Positions 36,674 to 45,233 of a DNA stretch of 64,000 nt are shown in pieces. Source of the DNA: Alphaproteobacteria bacterium. Its GTDB lineage: Bacteria > Pseudomonadota > Alphaproteobacteria > TMED109. The position numbers and the translations under genes were made by a program. The stretch's first letter is position 1, and each line of letters opens with the position of its first letter. The stretch is taken from positions 62,001 to 126,000 of the forward strand of contig JAJDWH010000041.1 in the NCBI GenBank assembly GCA_022825705.1, read 5' to 3'. Below the pieces are notes generated by a model. The model had not been told where the DNA came from. It ran no database searches and worked only from the letters and a program-made list of their open reading frames with translations.

Positions 36674-37888
36674 ATGTCGGAGGCACCGCTCCGGACGGAA
36701 GTGTTGATCGCGGGCGCCGGTCTTACCGGAATGACGCTGGCGACCACGCTCGCCTCCGCGGGTATCGATTGCAGGATCGCCGATCCCGCGGCGGGCAGTC
36801 CGCGGCGCGATGCGCGAACGACGGCCATCACCTGCGGATCGCGGCGACTGTACGAGGCGATCGGAGTTTGGCGGGCGGTGCGCGCGCGGGCGCAGCCGAT
36901 CCGCCGGATTCGTGTCGCGGAGAGCGATGTTCCGCTGTACCTGCACTTTGAAAGTGATGACCTCGGCGAGGGGCCGGTCGGGCACATCGTTTCGAACAAC
37001 GATCTGTCGGGAGCCCTGGGATCCAGGCTCCAGCGACTCCGCGTGGCCACGGACGCGTATGCCGTCGAGTCCTTCGAGGAGTTGCCGGGCTGGGTGCGCA
37101 CCCGACTTTCCGACGGCTCGGCGATCGACAGCCGGATACTGGTCGGCGCCGACGGGCGGGCCTCGCCCGTCCGGGAACTGGCCGGGATCAGCAAGCGCAC
37201 CCGGGCCTACGGGCAGACCGCAATGGTGTGCACGATCCGGCACACCGAACCGCACCAGGACACGGCCGTGGAGCGATTTTTCCCCTCCGGGCCGTTCGCC
37301 GTGCTCCCCTTGCGCGGTCGCCGGAGCGCTGTCGTCTGGACCGAGCCGCGGAGCGCGGCTCGGCAGCTGATGCAGTTGCCGCCCGCCGACTTCCAGACGG
37401 AACTCGAGGCACGGTTCGACGGGATGTTCGGGGCTCCCACCGTGGAGGGCGCACCGACGGCATTCCCGTTGTCGCTGGTGCTTGCCAGGCGGCACACGCG
37501 GGGGCGCGTGGTCCTGGTCGGAGATGCGGCCCATGCGCTGCATCCCATCGCCGGCCAGGGGTTCAACCTCGGACTGCGCGGGGTTGCGCTGCTAGCGGAA
37601 CTGGCCGCCGATCACATGCGGCTGGGGCTCGAACCCGGTGACCCGAGGGTGCTCGCCGAATTTGCCGACCGGCGGCGCATGGACACGGCGAGCCTTGTTG
37701 CCGTCACGGACGGCGTCAACCGCCTGTTCTCGAACGGACTGCCGGGTCTAGGCGTGGTCCGTGCGCTCGGCCTGGGGATGGTCAACGCGATTCCCCCGGT
37801 GAAGCAGGCGCTCATGCGCCAGGCGATGGGCATCGCTTCCGGCATTGGCACGCCGTTGCCGCGGTTGATTCGGGGCGAGCCACTTTGA
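36674..37888 (+). CDS. UbiH/UbiF/VisC/COQ6 family FAD hydroxylase
   Basis: A 404-residue flavin monooxygenase of ubiquinone synthesis. The FAD-binding GAGLTGMTLATTLA is at about residues 13-26, the DG motif in LVGADGRASPVRE, and the C-terminal FAD motif GDAAHALHPIAGQGFNLGLR is complete. The exact ring position (UbiH, UbiF, UbiI, or a broad UbiL/UbiM) cannot be assigned. ATG 36674 is chosen; upstream in-frame codons from 36590 lack similarity. Confidence 0.87.
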   Translation: MSEAPLRTEVLIAGAGLTGMTLATTLASAGIDCRIADPAAGSPRRDARTTAITCGSRRLYEAIGVWRAVRARAQPIRRIRVAESDVPLYLHFESDDLGEGPVGHIVSNNDLSGALGSRLQRLRVATDAYAVESFEELPGWVRTRLSDGSAIDSRILVGADGRASPVRELAGISKRTRAYGQTAMVCTIRHTEPHQDTAVERFFPSGPFAVLPLRGRRSAVVWTEPRSAARQLMQLPPADFQTELEARFDGMFGAPTVEGAPTAFPLSLVLARRHTRGRVVLVGDAAHALHPIAGQGFNLGLRGVALLAELAADHMRLGLEPGDPRVLAEFADRRRMDTASLVAVTDGVNRLFSNGLPGLGVVRALGLGMVNAIPPVKQALMRQAMGIASGIGTPLPRLIRGEPL

Positions 37889-38082
37889 GAGAAAGCCCGC
37901 TCGGCTGAACTTGCTTGCGAGGGGGACGACCGGCCATGCCGGGTTCCAACCGGGCCGTGCGGAAAGCGCCCGAGGCTAGACAGCAGGGGGAGTAGGGATC
38001 CGAGGGAGCGGTCCAGATGCCGCGTTGCGGCGAGCCGTCCTCGCCACCGCCGACCGGATGCGACCGCGATGCCGGCTGATGG

Positions 38083-38817
38083 CTACGTCGCCCAGTCTCG
38101 TCGGCTTTGTCGCGAATCTGCCGTTCGCCAGGCGCGAAACACACGGTCGGCACCGCGCTGGAATTCGAACGGGACCGCTTCGATGGCGACTCGTACGTTT
38201 CTTCGTTCCAGGAATTGCCGGCACGCTTCCACATGGGGTGACGGCGTACCGTCCAGGCTGATCATCGGAAACACCCGCACTTCAGCAGCAACCCGCGTGA
38301 GTTCTGACAGGGCGCTCAGGTGGAACTCCAGGTCAAGTTCCTGGCTGTACAAAAACAGTAGATGCGAGCAAAATGCGAGGTCGAAACGAGAGGTGGCGAA
38401 TGGGAGGCTGGGCAGTTCTCCGCAGAGGTATCTTCCGGTCAGCCGACCCTGTGGGTAATCGCGAAAGAACAGCTCGGCGGCCTGGTGACGCGCCGCCAAC
38501 AGACCGTTGACATCGCCGTAAAAGTCCCAGACGAAGCGGTCCCGCTCGGTAGCCAACGCTTCCCCGATTTGGTGCTCCGCATCGGCGAGCATGCGCCGCA
38601 TCGCGGGTATTGAGAGCCGGTAGCAAGGGTCGACCGCCCTGACGTCGACGCCCGCCCGAGTCATTTCCGCGGTGAAGGACGATGGACCTGCGCCGCAGTC
38701 GAGGACCGTTCCCGGCAGCTGATGTGCTCGAAGTCCGAAGAAGGCCAGGTATTCGTAAGCCCGTCGCCCCCAAGGCGTCACCCCGGCCAAGCCCAGGCGC
38801 GCGGTCGGCCGGCTCAC
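38083..38817 (-). CDS. Class I SAM-dependent methyltransferase
   Basis: A 244-residue protein with a Rossmann-like SAM site: VLDCGAGPSSFTAEM (motif I) at about residues 38-52 and AVDPCYRLS after it, then LPSLPFATSRFDLAFCSHLLFLY (motif III/IV). The substrate is unknown. GTG 38817 overlaps the DUF971 stop, making it the last gene of the cnoX operon. About 190 bp without features separate it from the convergent ubiH-type gene. Confidence 0.82.
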   Translation of the reverse strand: MSRPTARLGLAGVTPWGRRAYEYLAFFGLRAHQLPGTVLDCGAGPSSFTAEMTRAGVDVRAVDPCYRLSIPAMRRMLADAEHQIGEALATERDRFVWDFYGDVNGLLAARHQAAELFFRDYPQGRLTGRYLCGELPSLPFATSRFDLAFCSHLLFLYSQELDLEFHLSALSELTRVAAEVRVFPMISLDGTPSPHVEACRQFLERRNVRVAIEAVPFEFQRGADRVFRAWRTADSRQSRRDWAT

Positions 38818-39176
38818 GGTTCACGGCTCAGGCCGGCCTCTTGCAGTGCCTGCAGGTAGTCCTTCCAAAGTGCCGCCTGGTGTTCGCCCAGTTCCCTGAG
38901 GTAGCTCCAGGAATAGATGCCGCTGTCATGGCCGTCATCAAAGCAGATGCGAATGGCGTAGTGCCCCACCGGCTCGACCGCGGTAATGCCGACACTGCCT
39001 TTGCCCGGGACCAGCTGCTTGGGGCCGCTGTGTCCCTGGACCTCGGCGGACGGGCTTTCTACCCGGAGAAACTCGGCCGGTAGCTGGAATGCCGCCCCGT
39101 CGTCAAAGGCGATGTCGACGACGCGTTCCGCGCGCCGCACTCGTACTGTCACCGGTCGCGTACCGGGAGAGGTCAT
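38814..39176 (-). CDS. DUF971 (gamma-butyrobetaine hydroxylase-like N-terminal domain) protein
   Basis: A 120-residue single-domain protein. FDDGAAFQLPAEFLRVESPSAE and the GHYAIRICFDDGHDSGIYSWSYL segment are the DUF971 hallmarks (the latter is the DGH..GIY..YL motif). The same domain is fused to gamma-butyrobetaine hydroxylase in animals; stand-alone bacterial proteins are small and linked to iron-sulfur metabolism or chaperone loci. ATG at 39176 overlaps the Trm112 stop. Confidence 0.85.
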   Translation of the reverse strand: MTSPGTRPVTVRVRRAERVVDIAFDDGAAFQLPAEFLRVESPSAEVQGHSGPKQLVPGKGSVGITAVEPVGHYAIRICFDDGHDSGIYSWSYLRELGEHQAALWKDYLQALQEAGLSREP

Positions 39177-39379
39177 CAGGGCTCGTCTTCCTCCAGCGCC
39201 CTTGCTTCATCCACCAGCATGATGGGAACCCCGTCCCGGACCGGGAAGGCAAGGCCGGCCGCGCGGCTGATGAGCTCGTTGCGTTCACGGTCGTACTCTA
39301 GGTTGGTCTTGGTCACCGGGCAGACCAGGATCTCGAGCAGGTGCGGGTCCACCGCAGGTCCCGGGGGTGCGTCCGTCAA
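39176..39379 (-). CDS. Trm112 family protein
   Basis: A 67-residue member of the Trm112/YcaR family, small partners of methyltransferases. The core reads [20 protein letters not shown] and [21 protein letters not shown]. Only one of the usual CxxC cysteines is present, so zinc may be absent, as in some bacterial homologues. It starts at TTG 39379, overlapping the LON gene stop as TTGA, and its own stop overlaps DUF971. A methyltransferase is encoded two genes downstream. Confidence 0.85.
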   Translation of the reverse strand: MTDAPPGPAVDPHLLEILVCPVTKTNLEYDRERNELISRAAGLAFPVRDGVPIMLVDEARALEEDEP

Positions 39380-40044
39380 TTGATGCTCCCGGACCCGGAC
39401 CCTGAACGCTCTGCTTCCTTCATGGCCAGTGACGCCAGCAACATGCGTGATCTTTCGACGACCCCGCCTGCTTCCAGCATTCCCTGCTTTTCGCGGTTGT
39501 CCAGCTGGCAGATGCGAATCCCGAAATGAAGGAGCATTTCGGTCGCGTCATCCGCGAGATTGTCCCAGTTTACCTTCAGGCTGTGCGTTTGGGCATGCCG
39601 CCGGAGCGCGGTCAGCAGGCCCTGGTGGTCAAGGTCGCTGCAATCGGCGGGGTCGAAGTCGGGCTTGAATTCATCCCAATCCACGGTGGCGCGCCGGTAC
39701 CCTCCCTGATCGAGCGCCTCGGACGTGATCCGGAATCGCGAGACCCCCGTGAGTTGCAGCAGGTACCGCTCGTCGTCGGTCTCGTGGAACGCCTGGATGT
39801 AGGCTGCGCCGCCCACCGAGTAGAGGGGGCAGTCGTTGGGAATCGGATGGGTGGGTGTCGTGCCGTCCTCGCGGGGCTGGATGATGCCGAACAGGCGCGA
39901 TCCCGCGAGCGCGTGGTTCACCATGCGGAGGTAGCGGGGCTCAAATGCCTGGATCACGATCCGGTCACGCGGAAACATGACGGCACCAGGCAGCGGAAAC
40001 AGCGGAAGGTGTGTCGGTAACTCCTCTGGGCCGGGCGGGGGCAC
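39376..40044 (-). CDS. LON peptidase substrate-binding domain protein
   Basis: A 222-residue stand-alone LON N-terminal domain. Near the start it reads [19 protein letters not shown] and [15 protein letters not shown], followed by QPREDG and a later helical part ([25 protein letters not shown]) typical of this family. No ATPase or protease domain follows, so it is probably a binding or quality-control factor. GTG 40044 lies 9 bp after the cnoX stop; the stop overlaps the Trm112 TTG. Confidence 0.87.
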   Translation of the reverse strand: MPPPGPEELPTHLPLFPLPGAVMFPRDRIVIQAFEPRYLRMVNHALAGSRLFGIIQPREDGTTPTHPIPNDCPLYSVGGAAYIQAFHETDDERYLLQLTGVSRFRITSEALDQGGYRRATVDWDEFKPDFDPADCSDLDHQGLLTALRRHAQTHSLKVNWDNLADDATEMLLHFGIRICQLDNREKQGMLEAGGVVERSRMLLASLAMKEAERSGSGSGSIN

Positions 40045-40052
40045 AGAACGGC

Positions 40053-40973
40053 TCAGGCGAACAGGATCGCAGACAGCCGCATACGCGTGTGCGAGGTCAG
40101 AGGATCACCCTCTCCGAAAACCTCGAACAGCTTCAGCAGGCGCTTCCGGGCGGCGGCATCGTTCCATTGACGGTCGCGTCGCACGCTTTCGAGCAACTGG
40201 TCGACGGCTTCCTCGCGGGCATCGTTGGCCAGCAACGCGTTCGCGAGATCGATGCGAGCCTGGTGGTCGTCAGGTTCTGCCTCGACCTTGGCCCTCAGCG
40301 CTGACACATCGCCGGCCTTGCTTGCTTCAGCGGCGAGCGAGATTGCCGAGCGGAGCGACTCGATCGCCGGGTCCTTGGCGAGATCTTCCGAAATGTTCTC
40401 CAGGATTTCCCGCGCGTCAGCGGCGCGGCCAGCCTTGAGCAGCGCTTTCCCGAGCCCGGCGATCGCGCGCGCATTGGCGCCGTCGCGTTCCAGCACGCTG
40501 GTGTAGAGATCCGCCGCCTTCTTGGCGTCGTCGGCAAGCGCGGCGTCGGCAGCGTCAAGCGTCTCGCTGATCGCCTGCTGCACCGCGCCCACGGACTGCT
40601 GGGCAATGCGGTCGACGAAGGCACGCACCTCGGTGTCAGGCAACGCTCCCGCGAAGCCGTCGACCGGTTGACCGTCGATAAATGCGTACACCATCGGTAG
40701 CGACTGGACACGCAGCTGTGCGGCCAGCGTCTGGTTCTGGTCGACGTTGACCCGTGCGAGTGCCACCTTGCCGCCTGCCGCGCTGACCGCCGCCTCCAGC
40801 ATCGGCGTGAGTTGCTTGCACGGGCCGCACCAGTCCGCCCAGAAATCCACGATGATCGGCCGATTTCGGGACGCGGACAGCACATCCTCAGCGAACCGGG
40901 CAGTGTTGGTATCGAAGATGTGGCCCGTGGGAGCGGCCTGAGCGCCGCCGATCAGGACGTCGGAATCTTGCAT
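40053..40973 (-). CDS. cnoX: Thioredoxin-TPR co-chaperone (CnoX/YbbN type)
   Basis: A 306-residue cytoplasmic protein: a thioredoxin domain at about residues 15-125 with active-site-like WCGPCKQLTPML, then a TPR-like helical region (about 130-306; GLGKALLKAGRAADAREIL, LANALLANDAREEAVDQLL). In E. coli, CnoX protects substrates for GroEL and DnaK. Here both active-site cysteines (CGPC) are kept, so it may have redox activity. First gene of a five-gene minus-strand operon. Confidence 0.9.
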   Translation of the reverse strand: MQDSDVLIGGAQAAPTGHIFDTNTARFAEDVLSASRNRPIIVDFWADWCGPCKQLTPMLEAAVSAAGGKVALARVNVDQNQTLAAQLRVQSLPMVYAFIDGQPVDGFAGALPDTEVRAFVDRIAQQSVGAVQQAISETLDAADAALADDAKKAADLYTSVLERDGANARAIAGLGKALLKAGRAADAREILENISEDLAKDPAIESLRSAISLAAEASKAGDVSALRAKVEAEPDDHQARIDLANALLANDAREEAVDQLLESVRRDRQWNDAAARKRLLKLFEVFGEGDPLTSHTRMRLSAILFA

Positions 40974-41013
40974 GGATTTTCCGATGGAGGGAGGGCTTGC
41001 CGCGTGCTGAAGG

Positions 41014-41041
41014 TTGCGCAGCCGGGACCTTACATTATCAT
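41014..41041 (+). promoter_or_regulatory. Candidate promoter of tRNA-Gly
   Basis: TTGCGC (41014-41019) and TATCAT (41036-41041) are 16 bp apart, with a start predicted near 41048, 9 nt before the mature tRNA. Confidence 0.45.
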
Positions 41042-41056
41042 GCCGAACCCGGCCGA

Positions 41057-41131
41057 GCGGGCGTAGCTCAGGGGTAGAGCGCTACCTTGCCAAGGTAGAA
41101 GTCGTGAGTTCGAATCTCATCGCCCGCTCCA
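41057..41131 (+). tRNA. tRNA-Gly (anticodon GCC)
   Basis: The 75-nt cloverleaf is complete: acceptor GCGGGCG/CGCCCGC, anticodon stem CTACC/GGTAG with loop TTGCCAA (anticodon GCC), a T arm around GTTCGAATC, and encoded CCA. Reads GGC/GGU codons. It lies between the divergent cnoX operon and the egtD terminus, with no sign of insertion. Confidence 0.96.
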
Positions 41132-41289
41132 AACCGGGCTCCGCGTAGCATCGTCCGCCGCCGCCGCTGACCGACGGTCGCTGCGGGACTGGGCCGATCG
41201 CCGTCCGCCCGACGCGGCCCGAACAACACGCCAGTTCTGGATGGGGCGCTGGCCGACGCGCGGCGCCGAAACCGGGCGGTGAGCCGCGC

Positions 41290-42297
41290 TCACAGCCGCT
41301 CGTCGAAGTTCCCGATTTCCGCGAGCACCAGCGAGAAGTATTCGTCGTCCGTCGTGTAGTGGCGGCGCAGCTTGAAACCGGCGCTGCGGACGAGGCGTTC
41401 CAGCGATTCGCGGCTGAATTTCCGGCTGACTTCGGTCAAAATCGACTCGCCGCGGTCGAATCGGATTTCCTCGTCCAGGCTGTCGAAGGTCACGGTTTGC
41501 GGCTGCATCGCCACCAGGCGCATCTCGATCTGGGCGTTCTGCTCGCTGTAGACGGCGTCATGGCGGAAGGCCTCGGGCTCGAAATCGGCACCGAGGCGCG
41601 CGTTCAACACGCGCAGCACGTTCTGGTTGAAGGCCGCGGTCAATCCATCTGAATCGTTGTAGGCGTCGTGCAGGACCTGGCGGTCCTTGATCCGGTCAGC
41701 CCCCATCAGGAGGAAGTCGCCGGGCTCCATCTTGGCGGCGAGATCACGCAGGAAGCGGATGCCTTCCGGCTCGGTGAAGTTGCCGATGGTCCCGCCGAGA
41801 AACAGAAAGAGACGAGGTCCTTCCGGTATCGGCAGCGCGTCGAGGCCAGCCGTATAGTCGCCGACGAACAGCTGCACCGACATTTCGGGATGGCTCCGCC
41901 GTAGCCCCTCGCCACCTGCCCGCAGGGCGTCCGGCGAGATGTCGAACGCGGCATAGGTTGCGAGCGGCCCCACCTGACAGCACGCGTCGATGATCTGCGG
42001 CGTCTTTCGCGACATCCCGCTGCCGAACTCGAACACGGTCGCCGGCCTGACGGTCGCGGCGACATTCCCGACGACTTCCGTCAGGAGCGCGTCCTCGGTG
42101 CGGGTGACGTAGTAATCCTTGGTCCGGCAGATCCGGTCGAACAGATCGGAACCTGCTTCGTCGTAGAGATATTTTGGGGGCAAGGAACGCGGCGAACCGA
42201 GGAGAAGCTCGCGCACGTCATCCGCTAGCGTCGGAATCGGTCGGGACGGAGGAATGACCTGCGTGGTGAGCTCACCCAAGCCGCCAGTGATGTCCAT
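41290..42297 (-). CDS. egtD: L-histidine N(alpha)-methyltransferase (ergothioneine synthesis)
   Basis: Trimethylates histidine to hercynine, the first step of ergothioneine synthesis. The 335-residue product shows the EgtD-family SAM site FEFGSGMSRKTPQIIDA, KYLYDEAGSDLFDRIC near residues 40-55, LFLGGTIGNF and the C-terminal HYTTDDEYFSLVLAE. ATG 42297 fits the family start; the frame remains open to 42549 but overlaps mug and lacks similarity. The partner genes egtC and egtB are about 16 kb away at 57.9-59.8 kb. Confidence 0.92.
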   Translation of the reverse strand: MDITGGLGELTTQVIPPSRPIPTLADDVRELLLGSPRSLPPKYLYDEAGSDLFDRICRTKDYYVTRTEDALLTEVVGNVAATVRPATVFEFGSGMSRKTPQIIDACCQVGPLATYAAFDISPDALRAGGEGLRRSHPEMSVQLFVGDYTAGLDALPIPEGPRLFLFLGGTIGNFTEPEGIRFLRDLAAKMEPGDFLLMGADRIKDRQVLHDAYNDSDGLTAAFNQNVLRVLNARLGADFEPEAFRHDAVYSEQNAQIEMRLVAMQPQTVTFDSLDEEIRFDRGESILTEVSRKFSRESLERLVRSAGFKLRRHYTTDDEYFSLVLAEIGNFDERL

Positions 42298-42421
42298 GAT
42301 GGTCGTCCGGCTCGGGAGCAGTTCGGCCGCTGTTCGGACCCGGCACAGTGTCCGGCGTCCATCGGAGCCTTGGGCTGCGGAACGTACAGGACCTTCAGTA
42401 CCCGCACAACTTGCAGGCGGT

Positions 42422-42970
42422 TCACGTGCCTGTCCTGCGTTCTCGCTCGGCGCGGTGGCGCGCGGCGAGTTCGTGCCAAGGTTGCGGTCGCCAGAAAGTC
42501 TTCGCCCGGCCTGAAGTGGAAGGCAGGACCCAGAGGCGCGTCCCGGCAATGGCGTGCGGCTGCAGACCGTAACCGTCCGGCCCGGCGGCGAGGGCTACGC
42601 CGAACTGTTCACGCAAGAACACCCGCGCGGGCGCCTTGGCGGTGAACGCGAGGAAGCGCGGCCGGTACCGTTCGATTTTCTTCCGGAGCGCGTTCGACTG
42701 GTAGGCCTCCGTGGACAGGTCGGCATCGTTGCCGAACTCGTACTTGGCGAGATCGGTCAGGCCCAGGCCGTAGCCGGACACGAGCGGGTACTCGTCCGGC
42801 CGGAGCCGCCGGTCGGTGAAGCCGGCCTCGTGCAGGACCGCCCAGAACCGGTTCCCGCCTCGGGCGTAATACGCGCCGACCTTGGCCGACGTGAAGCCGA
42901 CCGCCGAGCCGCAGAACACGGTGACCAAGCCCGTCCGCAGGACGTCGGGGAGGACGTAGGCGGGGTTCAT
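42422..42970 (-). CDS. mug: Mismatch-specific DNA glycosylase, Mug/TDG family
   Basis: A 182-residue uracil/thymine-DNA glycosylase fold protein. FCGSAVGFTSAKVGAYYARG with NRFWAVLHEAGFTDRRLRP aligns with the Mug N-terminus, and LWVLPSTSGRAKTFWRP with the second active-site loop. E. coli Mug uses Asn in GINPG; here the motif reads GSAVG, so the usual catalytic Asn is absent. Such variants are known, but specificity cannot be predicted. ATG 42970. Divergent from the ars genes. Confidence 0.82.
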   Translation of the reverse strand: MNPAYVLPDVLRTGLVTVFCGSAVGFTSAKVGAYYARGGNRFWAVLHEAGFTDRRLRPDEYPLVSGYGLGLTDLAKYEFGNDADLSTEAYQSNALRKKIERYRPRFLAFTAKAPARVFLREQFGVALAAGPDGYGLQPHAIAGTRLWVLPSTSGRAKTFWRPQPWHELAARHRAERERRTGT

Positions 42971-43108
42971 GCGGCCGGATCCCGATGGCGCAGGCGGCCG
43001 GAGCCGGAAGGGCAGTGTTCTCGCTGCCGGAATCCCTCTTTGGCACTGCAGGCGTTCCCGCGGGCTTGGTGCCGGAGCGCCGGCGGGTGCGGGCGACGGT
43101 CCGCCGAC

Positions 43109-43144
43109 TTGACGATGCGCCAAGTTTTCGATAATTCGCGAAGT
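43109..43144 (+). promoter_or_regulatory. Promoter/operator region of the arsenic operon
   Basis: TTGACG (43109-43114) and GATAAT (15 bp downstream) resemble -35 and -10 boxes. ACTTG-N9-CAAGT (about 43107-43125) is a perfect 5-bp inverted repeat over the -35 box, and TTCGCGAA follows the -10. One of these could be the ArsR site, giving autoregulation. Confidence 0.35.
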
Positions 43145-44029
43145 ATGGAAAGCAAACGTGCACTGGAGGCGCTGAGCGCCCTGTCACACGAGACCCGGCT
43201 GTCGGTGTTTCGGCTTCTCGTCACGGCGGGTCCGGGGGGACTGTCGGCTGGCGTCATTGCGGAACAGCTCACGGTGCTGCCGAACACCCTGTCGACGCAC
43301 CTCGGGCTCCTGGCGCGGGCCGGGCTGGTCGTGCCGGCCCGCAACGGCCGGACCATCCGGTACTCCGCCAATTATGACGGGATGCGCGAACTCATGGCGT
43401 TCCTCGTGCGCGACTGCTGCGCCGGAAATCCGGAAATCTGCTCGTCCCTCCTCGCTGTCGCCACCCTCGGCGCGGCGGGTCGACGGCACTCAACCGAGAA
43501 GAAACACATGAGCCGCATCTACAACGTGCTGTTCCTCTGCACGGGAAACTCTGCCCGCTCGATCATGGCCGAAGCCATCCTGGGGCGCGAAGGGTTCGGG
43601 AGGTTCAAGGCCTACTCCGCGGGGTCGTACCCGAAGGACGAGATTCATCCATTTGCCTACGAATTTCTCGAGGGCCTGAACTACGACATGTCTTTCGCCC
43701 GATCGAAGAGCTGGGATGAGTTCGCCGAACCCGGAGCACCGGACCTGGACTTTGTCTTTACCGTTTGCGACCAGGCGGCGGCGGAGCCCTGCCCGACCTG
43801 GCCCGGCCAGCCCATGTCCGCTCACTGGGGCCTGCCGGATCCTGCCGCGGTGACCGGCAGCGAGGCGGAGCGGAGGTTCGCGTTCGCCGACGCGTACCGG
43901 ATGCTCTTCAACCGCATCTCCATCTTCGTGAACTTGCCGATTGCCTCCCTCGACGAACTCACGTTGCAACGGCAGCTGGAAGACATCGGTCAGCGGCGGG
44001 CTTCCGCCGCCCCCACCACGCCGGAATAG
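43145..44029 (+). CDS. ArsR-ArsC fusion: As(III)-responsive repressor joined to arsenate reductase
   Basis: One frame of 294 residues encodes two proteins that are normally separate. Residues 1-110 are an ArsR/SmtB winged helix (ALSHETRLSVFRLL, LPNTLSTHLGLLARAGLV). Near its end, DCCAGNPEICSS has three Cys spaced n, n+1, n+7, the As(III) site of the Acidithiobacillus-type ArsR; the ELCVCDL site is absent. Residues about 120-285 are a low-molecular-weight phosphatase-type, thioredoxin-linked arsenate reductase (FLCTGNSARSIMAEA, Cys-x5-Arg, and LPDPAAV). ATG 43145 is chosen; ATG 43115 is possible. The next gene is an aquaglyceroporin, 8 bp away, completing a detoxification unit. Confidence 0.88.
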   Translation: MESKRALEALSALSHETRLSVFRLLVTAGPGGLSAGVIAEQLTVLPNTLSTHLGLLARAGLVVPARNGRTIRYSANYDGMRELMAFLVRDCCAGNPEICSSLLAVATLGAAGRRHSTEKKHMSRIYNVLFLCTGNSARSIMAEAILGREGFGRFKAYSAGSYPKDEIHPFAYEFLEGLNYDMSFARSKSWDEFAEPGAPDLDFVFTVCDQAAAEPCPTWPGQPMSAHWGLPDPAAVTGSEAERRFAFADAYRMLFNRISIFVNLPIASLDELTLQRQLEDIGQRRASAAPTTPE

Positions 44030-44037
44030 TCGACGCC

Positions 44038-44724
44038 GTGGAATTCGATCGTATCCGGCAGCACGCAGCCGAGGCGGTCGGCACGGCCGGCCTCGTCGCC
44101 ACCGTCGTGGGGTCCGGCATCATGGCGGAAACCCTTGCCGACGACACGGCCGTGGCGCTCTTGGGCAACACGATCGCGACCGGGGCGATCCTGGTGGTGT
44201 TGATCACCGTCCTGGGTCCCGTGTCGGGAGCACATTTCAACCCGGCCGTGACCTTGGCCTTCGCGGTACGTCGAGAGATCCGCCCTGCCAAGGCAGTCAC
44301 GTTCGCGTCGGTCCAGATCATCGGCGGCGTGATGGGCACGGTCATAGCCCACCTCATGTTCGAGCAACCTCCTTTGCAGTTCTCCGAGACGGCCCGGACC
44401 GGCCCGGCGCAATGGTTCGCGGAAGTGGTTGCGACGTTCGGATTAGTCGCGACCATTCTGGCCGGGCTCCGGTTTCGGCCGGCGGCGGTCCCCTGGCTCG
44501 TCGGCCTGTACATTTCGGCCGCGTACTGGTTCACCGCGTCAACATCCTTCGCCAACCCCGCCGTCACCATCGCGCGCAGTCTGTCCGATACGTTCTCCGG
44601 TATTCGACCCGCCGACGTCCCGGGCTTCCTGTCCGCGCAGGTGGTCGGTGCGGTGCTGGCCGCGCTCGCTGTGGGATGGTTGTTCAGGGAGGCGACTGCC
44701 AGGGCGCGCGTTCGGCCGGATTGA
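44038..44724 (+). CDS. MIP-family aquaglyceroporin, probable arsenite efflux channel (AqpS-like)
   Basis: A 228-residue six-helix channel with two NPA motifs: HFNPAVTLAF (first half) and FANPAVTIARSLSDTFSGI (second half). In Sinorhizobium meliloti, AqpS replaces the ArsB pump and lets arsenite made by ArsC leave the cell; the position behind ArsR-ArsC supports the same role here. The start is GTG 44038, 8 bp after the fusion gene. Permeability to arsenite is inferred from context. Confidence 0.85.
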   Translation: MEFDRIRQHAAEAVGTAGLVATVVGSGIMAETLADDTAVALLGNTIATGAILVVLITVLGPVSGAHFNPAVTLAFAVRREIRPAKAVTFASVQIIGGVMGTVIAHLMFEQPPLQFSETARTGPAQWFAEVVATFGLVATILAGLRFRPAAVPWLVGLYISAAYWFTASTSFANPAVTIARSLSDTFSGIRPADVPGFLSAQVVGAVLAALAVGWLFREATARARVRPD

Positions 44725-44889
44725 CCGCCGCGTCGTGGCGTCGGCGCCGGGATGACGCCGTAGGCCCGAATGGGTGGGGTCGCGCCTTCGAGAGCCCGGC
44801 GGTTCGGCCGGATTCGCCCGGTCGTGCCGGAACGCCCTATGTTGCGCTGCAACGCGACCCCGAACCGCCTGAACGGAGGACCTTCTGCC

Positions 44890-45225
44890 GTGTCTCGATT
44901 TGTCGCCGCCTGCGTGGTGCTGTCCGTTGCAATCGTCACAGCACTGCCGGCTTCAGCCAAGCTCATCTGCGTCCGCAATGACGGTGCCGATGCACTGGGA
45001 GTCCGGTCCGGCAACGCCATGTTCTGGCTGGACGGCGGGAGCCTGCGATGCTTTCGCACCGACGAGGAACTTGCCACGCTGCAGAACTGGGATGTGCAGC
45101 AGTGTGAAGAGCGCGACATTTCCGTCGAACTCCGGGAGCATGCCTGCCTGATCGCGATTGGTGCCGACAGCGTGTGCGTGCCGGCGCTGGAGACGCGGCC
45201 GCTGGCCGACGCCTGCCGCAACTGA
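44890..45225 (+). CDS. Secreted small cysteine-rich protein (111 aa)
   Basis: GTG 44890 lies 9 nt after GGAGGA and begins a clear signal peptide (hydrophobic core about residues 4-18, cleavage near ALPASA-K). The mature part is about 88 residues with six Cys, consistent with three disulfides in the periplasm. No known family. It follows the arsenic operon by 165 bp on the same strand, but a functional link is not shown. ATGs further upstream (44770) are in frame without a ribosome site. Confidence 0.7.
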   Translation: MSRFVAACVVLSVAIVTALPASAKLICVRNDGADALGVRSGNAMFWLDGGSLRCFRTDEELATLQNWDVQQCEERDISVELREHACLIAIGADSVCVPALETRPLADACRN

Positions 45226-45233
45226 CCCGGCCG

